Origin: Fervidobacterium changbaicum
GTDB lineage: Bacteria; Thermotogota; Thermotogae; Thermotogales; Fervidobacteriaceae
DNA length: 64,000 nt
Direction of reading: 5' to 3'
NCBI RefSeq assembly: GCF_004117075.1
Contig: NZ_CP026721.1
Coordinates: forward strand, 1,178,001 to 1,242,000
Of this stretch, positions 28,506-36,731 are shown in pieces (the stretch's first letter is position 1; each line of letters opens with the position of its first letter). The position numbers and the translations under genes are program-made. The notes under the pieces were generated by a model. That model was not told the origin of the DNA, did not search any database, and worked only from the letters and a program-made list of their open reading frames with translations.

Positions 28506-29180
28506 CTACGATCCTGCATACGTTTTCTCAGAGAACTGATATCTTCTAAGAGAATAAACATGGAGTACTCTTGCCAAGGCAATTATCAATACAAGACCGA
28601 TGAAGATCAGTACAAAGGGTGATATCTTAAAAGACCCGTAGAGAATGAACATTATTAAGCTTACGAAAGCTGTGAAAACTGCATATGGCAACTGTGTGTT
28701 AACATGATCCATATGATCGCAGCTGGCAAATGTGGAAGATAGTACTGTCGTATCGGATATAGGTGAACAGTGATCACCAAAGATTGAACCTGCAAAGACT
28801 ACACCAGACATTACCGTTACAGACAACCAAGCGTCTCCCGCAAGCTTGTAGGCAATAGGAATAGCTATCGGCGTTAGAATAGCCATAGTTCCCCACGAAG
28901 TACCCGTAGCAAATGAAATGAGAGCCCCGACTATGAAAATTATTCCAGGAACTAATGAAAAAGATGTTCCTTCTTTTATTGAAGATACCACAAATCCTGA
29001 AAGATCAACATCTTTGGTCACGCTGCCGATAGACCACGCAAGGACAAGAATAGTACAAGTAAGAAGCATTAGTTTAAATCCATCAACAATTGTTTTAAAA
29101 GTCTCTGAGATGTCCATGAGTTTGAAACTAATAGGATGATTTGCAATACAAAAAGCGAAAAGTAAACCGATAGAAGGTAT
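28506..29180 (-). pseudogene. nhaC: 5'-truncated NhaC-family Na+/H+ antiporter
   Basis: Only the C-terminal ~220 residues of an antiporter normally about 450-520 aa long remain. Recognisable parts are LAWSIGSVTKD, GIIFIVGALISFATGTSWGT (with TGTSWGTMAILTPIAIPIAY) and GSIFGDHCSPISDTTVLSS, which are the core of this family. In-frame homology continues upstream of ATG 29117 to about 29180 (IPSIGLLFAFCIA), but is then cut by the end of the neighbouring gene at 29201. ATG 29117 has no ribosome site. The N-terminal half is missing, so this is most likely a decayed remnant, with its terminator still in place. Confidence 0.8.
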
Positions 29181-29200
29181 ATGATGGAAAGAATTCTTAA

Positions 29201-29950
29201 TTACTTTCCTTTTGAAAGGTTTTCCAGGAATTTCTCTATAAAAGTGTTCATGTTTTCATAATGCGTTCCACCCCAGTACACTTTCCCGCATTTGGAACAT
29301 TTTGCGAATTTATCATAATTTTCCTTAACTTTCTCAGGTAATTGATCGAGTATAACACTCTTTGAAACACTTATAAGTTCACCGTTACACTCCATGCACC
29401 TTGTGAAGGGTCTAAACCACCTTTGAAGGCCGTATCTAAGTGTTACTTCTCTCAGTTGTTCCTCAGGTTTATCAGATCTTACAACATAACCGTAGACAAC
29501 TTCACTCTTTTTCAGCATACCTCTGTCGCGTGTCAGTATAATGAGATTCTCACTCACCGCTTTTTGAACGATCATCTCATCTTCCACGATGCCGTACTCT
29601 GCACTTATCCCTAACATCCTTAGAAGCCTTGCAAGTTTTCCAAGGTGGATATCCAAGATGAACTTCGGAACGCCTGCGTACTTGGGAGTTAAAACGTACT
29701 CTTTAGGTATGTCTAAATTGCACTCAGGATAAACAAAGTACGTATCGCCATTTTCAACGATCCTGTCAAAGCGAACAAAGTCTTTGCGCAGGGTTATAAA
29801 ATACACCTCGGTGTGCGGAACACCGAGGCGTTCTATACAATCTTTGATTGTTTGGTTAATCCCAGCATCAATTTTTACATATCTGTCTCCAACTAAGTCA
29901 ACTAAACTACCAAAGAATCTAATAGTTATTCTGACTTCGGCTTTATTCAT
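29201..29950 (-). CDS. Mut7-C domain protein with N-terminal ubiquitin-like domain
   Basis: 249 aa. Residues 1-80 look like a ThiS/MoaD-type ubiquitin fold (ITIRFFGSLVDLVG at the start). The Mut7-C PIN-like nuclease domain follows: FILDIHLGKLARLLRMLGI (97-115), ILTRDRGM (138-145) and a zinc ribbon with C185, C188, C218 and C221. This domain pair (COG1656) is known in bacteria and archaea, and is predicted to be an RNase; no bacterial substrate is known to me. It follows purA closely, so the two may share a transcript. Confidence 0.85.
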   Translation of the reverse strand: MNKAEVRITIRFFGSLVDLVGDRYVKIDAGINQTIKDCIERLGVPHTEVYFITLRKDFVRFDRIVENGDTYFVYPECNLDIPKEYVLTPKYAGVPKFILDIHLGKLARLLRMLGISAEYGIVEDEMIVQKAVSENLIILTRDRGMLKKSEVVYGYVVRSDKPEEQLREVTLRYGLQRWFRPFTRCMECNGELISVSKSVILDQLPEKVKENYDKFAKCSKCGKVYWGGTHYENMNTFIEKFLENLSKGK

Positions 29951-29991
29951 CTTATCATTCTCACCAAAAATTCCTCTGTTATTTATCTTTG

Positions 29992-31212
29992 CTATCCAAG
30001 TTCCACAATATCGCTGACAAGTGCACCAGTGGATATGTAGGTTATCTTTCTTCCAGTTTCCGATTCGATGAAGTTGACGAATTTTTCAAAATTCTTATCA
30101 TCTAAACTCTTCCAGCCAGGAAATTCTAAGTATTCTACATGCACTTTATTAAGCATGTCTAATTCGTAAGGCGCTTCCACACTCTTTCCCATTTTTCCTC
30201 CGATTTTGTATCTGATGCCTATTTTTATTTTTTCCATCCCAGATAGAACATCCGCTTTGGTCATTATCATTTCATAGCAATCGGAAATTTCGATAGCGTA
30301 CTTGAGAAGCGGTAAATCCAACCATCCACATCTTCTTGGCCTTCCAGTTGTTGCACCGTATTCTTTTCCAGCTTTTCTCAGTTCTTCTGCTTCTTGACCG
30401 AATAGTTCGGTTGGGAAGGGACCTTCTCCGACTCTTGTGAGATATGCCTTGAAAACACCTATGCGTTTGTCAATTTTCACCGGATACCCTAATCCAGCTT
30501 CAACTCCGGTCACGTTACAGTAAGTACCCGTAACGTACGGATAACTTCCCATGTCGACATCAAGCAAAACACCTTGAGTGCCTTCAAACAGAATATTTGA
30601 ATTGTTTAACTCGAGCTTAATTTCAAGAGGAGAAACAACGTAGTTTTTGAGTTTTTCGTACTCTTCAAAAACGCAATTATAATCGCTCCATTCTATCGAG
30701 TAGAGATTTTTGTAGAGCTCGCTGATGAATTGCAATTTTTCAAGGGCAACATCTTTATCTTTCAAATCAACAAGCCTTAGCCCGATTCTGTGAACCTTGT
30801 CAGCGTAGGCAGGTCCTATTCCTCTTTTCGTTGTTCCAACGGCCTTACTACCCTTCGAAAGTTCAAACTTTTCGTCAAGTAGCTTGTGAACCGGTAAAAC
30901 GACGTGCGCTAAACTGGAAATCTTTATTCTTTCTGAGATATCAAAACCTATCTTCTTCAACTCATCGATTTCGTCGTTTAAGACTTTTAAATCCACAACC
31001 ACTCCGTTTGCGATGTATCCTTTAGTCTTAGTTCTTACATCAAAAGATGGAACTAAGTGGTGAACTAATTTAAAGTCACCGTATTCGACGGTGTGACCCG
31101 CATTGCTACCTCCACTGTATCGAACGACGTAATCGTAATCTTTGGAAAGGTAAGTCGTAACTTTTCCCTTTCCTTCGTCCCCCCACTGAAGACCGAAGCA
31201 AACTGCTTTCAT
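29992..31212 (-). CDS. purA: Adenylosuccinate synthetase
   Basis: 406 aa, slightly shorter than the usual ~430. It joins IMP and aspartate using GTP, the first step to AMP. The P-loop is [11 protein letters not shown] at the N-terminus, and [45 protein letters not shown] and [12 protein letters not shown] are the conserved active-site stretches. A good AGGAG ribosome site lies ahead of the ATG at 31212. It reads toward the putative origin, against the likely rightward fork, as do its two neighbours. Confidence 0.96.
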   Translation of the reverse strand: MKAVCFGLQWGDEGKGKVTTYLSKDYDYVVRYSGGSNAGHTVEYGDFKLVHHLVPSFDVRTKTKGYIANGVVVDLKVLNDEIDELKKIGFDISERIKISSLAHVVLPVHKLLDEKFELSKGSKAVGTTKRGIGPAYADKVHRIGLRLVDLKDKDVALEKLQFISELYKNLYSIEWSDYNCVFEEYEKLKNYVVSPLEIKLELNNSNILFEGTQGVLLDVDMGSYPYVTGTYCNVTGVEAGLGYPVKIDKRIGVFKAYLTRVGEGPFPTELFGQEAEELRKAGKEYGATTGRPRRCGWLDLPLLKYAIEISDCYEMIMTKADVLSGMEKIKIGIRYKIGGKMGKSVEAPYELDMLNKVHVEYLEFPGWKSLDDKNFEKFVNFIESETGRKITYISTGALVSDIVELG

Positions 31213-31262
31213 GATTTTTCATCTCCTCTTTTGGAAAATTTTAAAACTGCGAAATTCTGAGC

Positions 31263-31538
31263 TCAGAACTCAACATGGAAATCTTTGTATTCCTGCGGTG
31301 GTAAGTCTTGTTCGTCGTAATCAGACACATAACTCCAACCGTTTCCTTCCATTATTCTTCTGAAAAGTTCGGACAGTTGTTCTTGATTACCTCCAGCAAC
31401 GATAGTCACACTACCATCCATCTCGTTTTTCACATATCCTTTAACCCCTATTGCTCGTGCAACATTTTTAACAAAGTGCCTGAATCCTACTCCCTGTACA
31501 ACGCCTCGTACGTTCCACTTCTTCCACTTAACTTCCAT
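31263..31538 (-). CDS. acyP: Acylphosphatase
   Basis: 91 aa, the normal size. Hydrolyses the carboxyl-phosphate bond of acylphosphates. The phosphate-binding loop with its catalytic Arg is RGVVQGVGFRHFV, and the catalytic Asn is in GYVKNEMDGSVTIVAGG. The conserved C-terminal PPQEYKDFHVEF end is present. It precedes purA on the same strand by 50 nt. The physiological substrate is not known for most members. Confidence 0.92.
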   Translation of the reverse strand: MEVKWKKWNVRGVVQGVGFRHFVKNVARAIGVKGYVKNEMDGSVTIVAGGNQEQLSELFRRIMEGNGWSYVSDYDEQDLPPQEYKDFHVEF

Positions 31539-31639
31539 ACTTTCGACTCACCACCCTAAGTATCTTCGGTGACTTTAGACCTAAAGATAATTTTTCAAAA
31601 CACGCTTTTTTTATAGCACAATTTTTCAAAAATTCAATC

Positions 31640-31667
31640 TTGAAATCTGGAGGTTTTCGTGTATAAT
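31640..31667 (+). promoter_or_regulatory. Promoter of the methionine operon leader
   Basis: TTGAAA at 31640-31645 and TATAAT at 31662-31667, 16 nt apart. The predicted start is near 31674, giving a leader RNA of about 235 nt before the lysC ATG. Confidence 0.75.
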
Positions 31668-31712
31668 TTTTGCCAAAGAAAATCATTAGTCGAGAGGAGA
31701 AATTTAATAAGA

Positions 31713-31820
31713 ATGGGAAAAACGAGAAGAAATAACTCAATTTTTAATATTAAGCTTATAAATTCAATAAATATGATGGCTATGATGATGTGGCGTACCG
31801 ACCGTCCGGTATGCCCGTAG
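31713..31820 (+). CDS. Methionine-rich leader peptide of the lysC operon
   Basis: 35 codons from ATG 31713 to TAG 31818. GAGGAG lies upstream, though at a long 13-nt spacing. The C-terminal part reads MMAMMMWRTDRPVCP, with five Met codons in six positions (31773-31790) just before an RNA hairpin. This is the layout of amino-acid attenuation control: ribosome stalling at Met codons would decide between antiterminator and terminator. Because it lies in front of methionine biosynthesis genes, Met is the natural signal. A shorter frame from ATG 31773 has no ribosome site. Too short for sequence-family support, so the case rests on layout. Confidence 0.72.
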   Translation: MGKTRRNNSIFNIKLINSINMMAMMMWRTDRPVCP

Positions 31821-31875
31821 TTTGCTGGAAAGAAAACGGGACGGTCGGGTGAGAGAATCACCCGACCGTTTTTTT
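31792..31875 (+). promoter_or_regulatory. Transcription attenuator with alternative hairpins
   Basis: Three RNA structures compete. (1) Protector: 31792-31800 with 31107+700, that is 31807-31815, a 9-bp stem with one G-U pair and loop ACCGTC. (2) Antiterminator: 31798-31807 (CCGACCGTCC) pairs over 10 bp with 31839-31848 (GGACGGTCGG). (3) Terminator: 31841-31851 (ACGGTCGGGTG) pairs over 11 bp with 31859-31869, followed by seven Ts (31869-31875). Pairs 2 and 3 are mutually exclusive. Confidence 0.85.
31841..31875 (+). terminator. Intrinsic terminator of the lysC leader
   Basis: Perfect 11-bp GC-rich stem (ACGGTCGGGTG with its complement), 7-nt loop AGAGAAT, then TTTTTTT. It lies 35 nt before the lysC start and would stop the operon unless the antiterminator forms. 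Confidence 0.92.
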
Positions 31876-31909
31876 ATAACCAGAATTTATTCTCAAAGGA
31901 GGCGGTTCC

Positions 31910-33298
31910 ATGAGAGAGAATGAAGGATTCGTTGTGGTTAAGTTTGGTGGTTCAAATTTCAAAAGTCCAGAAGGATATGAAGACGTGATAGCGAAGATTA
32001 ATGAGATACTCAGGTCGGAAAAAGGAAAGACTTTAGTGGTAGTTGTCAGTGCTGCTTACGGTATTACAGATAAACTGATAGGTGCTGTTAATAATTTCAA
32101 AAGCATAGATATCCACAATTTCTTGAGAGAAATATACAACTTGCACGCTTCTATTTTAGAGTCTAACGACAGTACAAATCTAACAGAATTGAGTGAGTTA
32201 GAAAGCAAGGTCTTTGAACTGGAGAAAGTATTTGATGCTTTGAAATTGCTCGGAAAAGTGCCTGATTTTGCAAGGGATTTGATAGTTAGCTATGGTGAGC
32301 GGCTTAATGCGTTTGTATTGCACACCTTGTTGAGAAGAAGAGGACTGAGCTTTGAGCTGAGGCGTCCGGAAGAATGGATAATTACAGACGGAAAGTTTGG
32401 AAATGCATCGGTGCTTCTTGAGTCAACTAAGGAATTGTTTGAGAAGAGGCCTAACGAATGGAAGAGTAATCATTCCATAATTCCCGGATTTTACGGTGCG
32501 TCCAAGGAAAGAGATATAACCCTTCTGGGGCGTGGAGGTAGCGATTATACAGCCACGGTTCTGGCATATGCGTTAAATGCCGAGTACGTTGTTCTTTTCA
32601 AAGATGTCAACGGATTTCTCAGTGGTGACCCGAAGATTGTCGAAAATCCTGTGTTACTTGAGAAACTCAGCTATGATGAGATAGAAGAGCTTTCATACTT
32701 TGGAGCGAAAATAGTTCATCCAAACGCAGTTGATCCACTCAAGAACCGTTCAATACCACTTTACGTTTGCAGCTTTTCAGGAAATTTTAGTCTGGAAAAT
32801 TGTACGGAGATTTCTGCAGAAAAACATCGCACAGAGAAATGTGTGAAGAGTGTTTCGTTCACCGAAGATATAGCGATTGTTCAATTCTTCGGCGCAAATT
32901 TGGGGCGTGTACCTGGTGTTTTAGGCGAGATTGCAAAGAGTATCGCTCAAGCCGGTCTGAACATTAAGTTCGTTGTCACTTCACAAACGGCGATAAACTT
33001 AATAGTTTCTAAAAAAGACCTTCCCGAAGTTCTTCGAGTCTCGGAGATGCTCAGACTTAAGGAAATAGAAGATATCTCTTATCGAACGGACAAGGCACTT
33101 GTTGCCGTAGTGGGTTACGGTTTACTAGATACGCACGGCATTGCAGCAAAGGTGTTTGGGGCATTGGCTAAGAGTGAGATAAACGTTGATATGATTTCTG
33201 CAGGTGCATCGGAGGTTTCAATGTATTTCTTGGTTGATTCGCAGAACGTGAAGATGGCTGTTAAGCAAGTTCACAAAGCACTTTTTGAGGAAGCTTAA
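31910..33298 (+). CDS. lysC: Aspartate kinase
   Basis: 462 aa monofunctional aspartokinase, first step from aspartate to Lys, Thr and Met. The nucleotide-binding N-terminus is VVKFGGSNF (usually KFGGTS), the substrate loop RGGSDYTATVLAYAL, and KDVNGFLSGDPKIVENPVLL is the family signature. Two ACT domains (~325-462) follow, a likely site of feedback inhibition. An AAGGAGGCGG ribosome site precedes ATG. It is the first gene after the Met-leader attenuator, and DUF39, COG2122 and metF genes follow with short gaps, so here it probably serves methionine synthesis. Confidence 0.95.
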   Translation: MRENEGFVVVKFGGSNFKSPEGYEDVIAKINEILRSEKGKTLVVVVSAAYGITDKLIGAVNNFKSIDIHNFLREIYNLHASILESNDSTNLTELSELESKVFELEKVFDALKLLGKVPDFARDLIVSYGERLNAFVLHTLLRRRGLSFELRRPEEWIITDGKFGNASVLLESTKELFEKRPNEWKSNHSIIPGFYGASKERDITLLGRGGSDYTATVLAYALNAEYVVLFKDVNGFLSGDPKIVENPVLLEKLSYDEIEELSYFGAKIVHPNAVDPLKNRSIPLYVCSFSGNFSLENCTEISAEKHRTEKCVKSVSFTEDIAIVQFFGANLGRVPGVLGEIAKSIAQAGLNIKFVVTSQTAINLIVSKKDLPEVLRVSEMLRLKEIEDISYRTDKALVAVVGYGLLDTHGIAAKVFGALAKSEINVDMISAGASEVSMYFLVDSQNVKMAVKQVHKALFEEA

Positions 33299-33322
33299 AA
33301 AGTAGAAATGGGGGTGGTTGAT

Positions 33323-34738
33323 TTGGAAAATTTGAGGACGATTGAGGAAATTAACAAGAAGATTGAAAGAGGAGAGGCTGTGGTTCTAACTGCAGAAGAA
33401 GTTGTAAGAATGGCAAAAGAAGAAGGGGTTAAAGAAGTTGCAAGGAAAGTGGATGTGGTAACAACAGGAACATTTGCCCCCATGTGTTCCAGCGGAGCGT
33501 TTATAAACTTTGGACATACGATGCCTGCTATGCGTATGGAAAAAATAAAGCTGGCTGGTGTAGAAGTGTATGGTGGACTTGCCGCTGTTGACGGGTTCAT
33601 AGGTGCGACTCAGGAGTCGGATTTTGATAAGACATTTGGTGGTGGGCACGTAATTGAAATGTTGATAAGAGGGGAAGACCTATTGCTTGAAGCGTATGGA
33701 AAAGGTACGGATTGTTATCCGGGCAAGAATTTTAGAGGGTACATCAATAAGGATATGATCAACGATTTCTTCCTTTTTAATCCGAGAAACGCTTACCAAA
33801 ACTACGCAGCAGCTACTAACAGCTCTGGTAAAGTGCTTTATACATACATGGGCAAGTTGTTACCAAACTACGGGAATGTGAACTACTCAACTTCCGGAGA
33901 ACTCAGTCCATTGCTCAAGGACCCGAAGATGAAGACGATAGGTATAGGAACAAGGATATTTCTCGGCGGAGGAGTTGGATACGTTTCCTGGTACGGAACA
34001 CAGTTTAGATCCAACGTTCGAGAAAATGACAATGGTGTCCCTCTTGCTCCAGCTCGCACACTTGCATTGATAGGAGACGCTAAGAAGATGGAACCGAGAT
34101 TTGTGAAAGGTGCGTATTTTAAAAACTACGGGGTGACACTATTTGTTGGTGTAGGAGTACCTATACCTGTTCTTAACGAGGAGATAGCGTTCTACGTCAG
34201 TCTTTCCAATGAGGAAATTCACACGGAGATTAAAGATTATGCGAAGTTAGAGAAACCTACCGTTGGAGTAGCGAGCTATGCACAACTGAGGTCAGGAAAG
34301 GTTAAAATCAACGGGAAAGAGGTTAGAACAACTTCCCTTTCCAGTTTACAAAAGGCAAGAGAAATAGCAAACATTCTGAAAGAGTGGATATTGGCTGGCA
34401 GGTTCTTCTTGACAAATCCGGCGGCTATGCTCGATGAGGAACGGACTTTGAAAAGCCTTTCTAAAGTTACTCAAATCGCTCTTCAATCGGAGGATGAAAA
34501 GGTTGAGTACGTTAGAGGAACGTCGCACCCAAAGGAGAAACTCAGCGAACACAAAGAATGTGTCAACTGTGGTGCGTGTATTTCAGTATGCAACTATGGA
34601 GCTCTTTACTGGGACGAAGACAAAGTTAAATTTGATGAGTCAAAGTGTGTGTACTGTATGCTCTGCACCGATACCTGTCCTGTTGGTTTGAGACTCCCAG
34701 ATGAAAAATCAGACTTGAAGTTTGAAATGCCATATTGA
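33323..34738 (+). CDS. DUF39-ferredoxin fusion, L-aspartate semialdehyde sulfurtransferase (homocysteine synthesis)
   Basis: About 471 aa. The DUF39 domain (~1-380) has VVTTGTFAPMCSSGAFINFG with a conserved Cys near 55, and GKGTDCYPG with another Cys, the kind of residues that carry persulfide. The C-terminal ~65 residues are a two-cluster ferredoxin, CVNCGACISVCNYGAL and CVYCMLCTDTCPVGL. In methanogens DUF39 and a ferredoxin-type partner make homocysteine directly from aspartate semialdehyde and sulfide; here both are one protein. The start is TTG at 33323 with GGGGGTGG five bases upstream; the ATG at 33308 overlaps that site. Role inferred from family and operon. Confidence 0.83.
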   Translation: MENLRTIEEINKKIERGEAVVLTAEEVVRMAKEEGVKEVARKVDVVTTGTFAPMCSSGAFINFGHTMPAMRMEKIKLAGVEVYGGLAAVDGFIGATQESDFDKTFGGGHVIEMLIRGEDLLLEAYGKGTDCYPGKNFRGYINKDMINDFFLFNPRNAYQNYAAATNSSGKVLYTYMGKLLPNYGNVNYSTSGELSPLLKDPKMKTIGIGTRIFLGGGVGYVSWYGTQFRSNVRENDNGVPLAPARTLALIGDAKKMEPRFVKGAYFKNYGVTLFVGVGVPIPVLNEEIAFYVSLSNEEIHTEIKDYAKLEKPTVGVASYAQLRSGKVKINGKEVRTTSLSSLQKAREIANILKEWILAGRFFLTNPAAMLDEERTLKSLSKVTQIALQSEDEKVEYVRGTSHPKEKLSEHKECVNCGACISVCNYGALYWDEDKVKFDESKCVYCMLCTDTCPVGLRLPDEKSDLKFEMPY

Positions 34739-34776
34739 TGTTGAGGACTTTTAATTTTGCGAGCGGGGGACATACG

Positions 34777-35604
34777 ATGAAGCAGAATGACTACAACCGA
34801 TGTGGAAGACAATACAACGGGTATGGCGAACGTTTCGATATTTTACTTAGCCAAAGAAAGCTCAACGTCGTGAAAAGATTTTACAGAGATTATTATTCTG
34901 AAAACTTTGATAGATTTTACGTGCGTTACAAATACACCGATTTAGCAATTGCAACTGATAAGTTTACACTGGAAATGCTTGATGGTGTCTACGATTTAGT
35001 TAAAAAGCACTACGAAGAACTTGAAGAATTAAGAGCGATAAGCAAGGAATTCTTCGAATCTTTTAAGCCTGTAGATATCGTTGCTTTAAATATTCCAGAT
35101 ATTGCCCGTTCCATGTGCGAAGCTACGAAATTGGCAGAAGTTGGTCCTATGGCCGCAGTTGCCGGTGCGTTTGCAGAATCTGTAGGAAATTATCTTCTAA
35201 ACCTGCACCACTGCGAGGAAGTCATTGTCGAAAACGGGGGAGATATTTACATAAACGTGCGCAGGCCGGTAAACGTTGGCATCTTCGCAAATTTTGAGAG
35301 CGAATTCAACAAGCTTTCCATAGCTTTGGAACCGGGCGAATACGGTGTGTGCACGTCATCTGGGAAGATAGGACATTCGATTAGTTTCGGAAATGCCGAT
35401 GCTGCGTGTGTGATTGCCAAAAGTAGCACGTATGCCGATGCGTTTGCAACAAAATACGGGAATTTGATAAAAAGCGAGGATGACCTTGAAAAAGTCTTAG
35501 AATTTGTGAGGAAAGACGTTGATAGAGAACGTTACATACTTGGTGTGTTGTTTGTTGTTGACAAGAAATTGTTTGCTTATGGAAACGTAAAGCTTTCAAT
35601 TTAA
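34777..35604 (+). CDS. UPF0280/COG2122 protein, homocysteine pathway partner
   Basis: About 275 aa. It has the ApbE-like UPF0280 core: ARSMCEATKLAEVGPMAAVAG, FAESVGNYLL, EVIVENGGDIYI and a SFGNADAACVIA motif near 205-220. COG2122 members are genetically tied to the DUF39 homocysteine route in Methanosarcina and sit beside DUF39 genes elsewhere. The start ATG at 34777 has GCGGGGG six bases upstream; upstream ATGs at 34735 lack a site. Placed between the DUF39 gene and metF, it probably supports sulfur transfer or flavin/Fe-S steps, but the biochemical role is not settled. Confidence 0.8.
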   Translation: MKQNDYNRCGRQYNGYGERFDILLSQRKLNVVKRFYRDYYSENFDRFYVRYKYTDLAIATDKFTLEMLDGVYDLVKKHYEELEELRAISKEFFESFKPVDIVALNIPDIARSMCEATKLAEVGPMAAVAGAFAESVGNYLLNLHHCEEVIVENGGDIYINVRRPVNVGIFANFESEFNKLSIALEPGEYGVCTSSGKIGHSISFGNADAACVIAKSSTYADAFATKYGNLIKSEDDLEKVLEFVRKDVDRERYILGVLFVVDKKLFAYGNVKLSI

Positions 35605-35636
35605 AACTGTAAGTGTGAGAAATGGAGGTGGGGAAG

Positions 35637-36578
35637 TTGAAGGTTTCTGAAATAGTCAAAGAAAAGAGAATCATATCGATAGAAATAATACCACCAAAGC
35701 GTGGGGAAAATGTTGAGAACATCTACAAGAGCTTGGATAAGCTCATGAAATACGATATCTCTTTCATAAACATAACAAGACATCCTGTGGCGGTGGACTA
35801 CATTGAGCACGAAGATAGGATAATCAAAGTGCAGAAGGTCAAAAGGCCTGGAACGATCGGTTTGACTGCAGCACTTATGAATAGGTACAAAATCGATGTC
35901 GTTCCACATCTTGTATGTGTTGGAATGAATAAATTTGAAATGGAAGATACCTTGATCGACCTTGATATAATGGGCGTAGATAATGTGTTTGTTATTCGCG
36001 GGGAAACCGACCAAAACAACGGAAGTTATACGAAAGGAGATTACAGATACGCAGTTGACTTGGTGCAGCAGATAAGGGATTTGAACAGCGGAAAGTACTT
36101 GTACACGAAAGCGAAACCTACGAATTTTTGTATCGGTGTGGCAGGTTATCCGGAAAAGCACTACGAATCACCGAATGCAGAGACCGATTTGAAATTCCTC
36201 AAACAAAAAGTGGATGCTGGTGCAGACTATATTATCACTCAGATGGTCTTCGATGCAGAAGTCTATAGAAGCTTCGTTGAACGTTGCAGAATGGTGGGGA
36301 TAGATGTTCCAATAATTCCAGGAATTAAACCTGTTGTTAGCAAAAGCTCTGTCTTCAACATCCCGAAGAAGTTTTTCGTAAACATACCTCAAAAATTGGT
36401 TGAGGCAATTGATAATGCAAAAACAAAAGAAGAAGAGTTTAGAATAGGGATAAGTTTCACAGTAGAACTTGTTGAAAAGCTTATCGAGTACGGAGCACCC
36501 GGAATACATGTTTTTACGATGGGGCGCGGTGAGGAAAGTTGTGAGGTGATTAAGTTCGCACAAAGTATAATTAAGTGA
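35637..36578 (+). CDS. metF: Methylenetetrahydrofolate reductase
   Basis: 313 aa TIM-barrel flavoenzyme giving 5-methyl-THF, the methyl donor for homocysteine methylation. N-terminal IISIEIIPPKRGENVENIY holds the catalytic Glu, SFINITRHPVAVDYIE matches the substrate loop, and NVFVIRGETDQ and KVDAGADYIITQMVFDAE are conserved. The start is TTG 35637 with GGAGGTG six bases upstream; ATG 35622 lies inside the ribosome site. It is the last gene of the Met operon; homocysteine methyltransferase is not in the window. Confidence 0.93.
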   Translation: MKVSEIVKEKRIISIEIIPPKRGENVENIYKSLDKLMKYDISFINITRHPVAVDYIEHEDRIIKVQKVKRPGTIGLTAALMNRYKIDVVPHLVCVGMNKFEMEDTLIDLDIMGVDNVFVIRGETDQNNGSYTKGDYRYAVDLVQQIRDLNSGKYLYTKAKPTNFCIGVAGYPEKHYESPNAETDLKFLKQKVDAGADYIITQMVFDAEVYRSFVERCRMVGIDVPIIPGIKPVVSKSSVFNIPKKFFVNIPQKLVEAIDNAKTKEEEFRIGISFTVELVEKLIEYGAPGIHVFTMGRGEESCEVIKFAQSIIK

Positions 36579-36675
36579 GAATTAGGAAAAATAAGAAACA
36601 CCGATGGTTTGTCCGATGCTTATCTTTTTCAGCAAGAAAATAGGGTAAAATGTGATAGATTTATAAAAAACTTTG

Positions 36676-36708
36676 CTGTAGAATTTTCGTAGAATGAGAT
36701 TTCTACAG
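36676..36708 (+). promoter_or_regulatory. Hairpin ahead of the cysteine desulfidase gene
   Basis: CTGTAGAA (36676-36683) and TTCTACAG (36701-36708) pair over 8 bp; a second GTAGAA at 36689-36694 could pair with the same 3' arm. Two alternative 5' arms are unusual. No clear terminator follows. It may be an operator or RNA switch element. Confidence 0.4.
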
Positions 36709-36731
36709 ATTTTCAAAAGGTGGTGTTCAAT

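Noticed and set aside
28506-29117. Functional short NhaC protein
   Set aside because: No ribosome site at ATG 29117 and homology continues upstream of it; half the transporter is missing.
31528-31740. 70-codon minus-strand frame
   Set aside because: Covers the lysC promoter region without a ribosome site; part of acyP upstream region.
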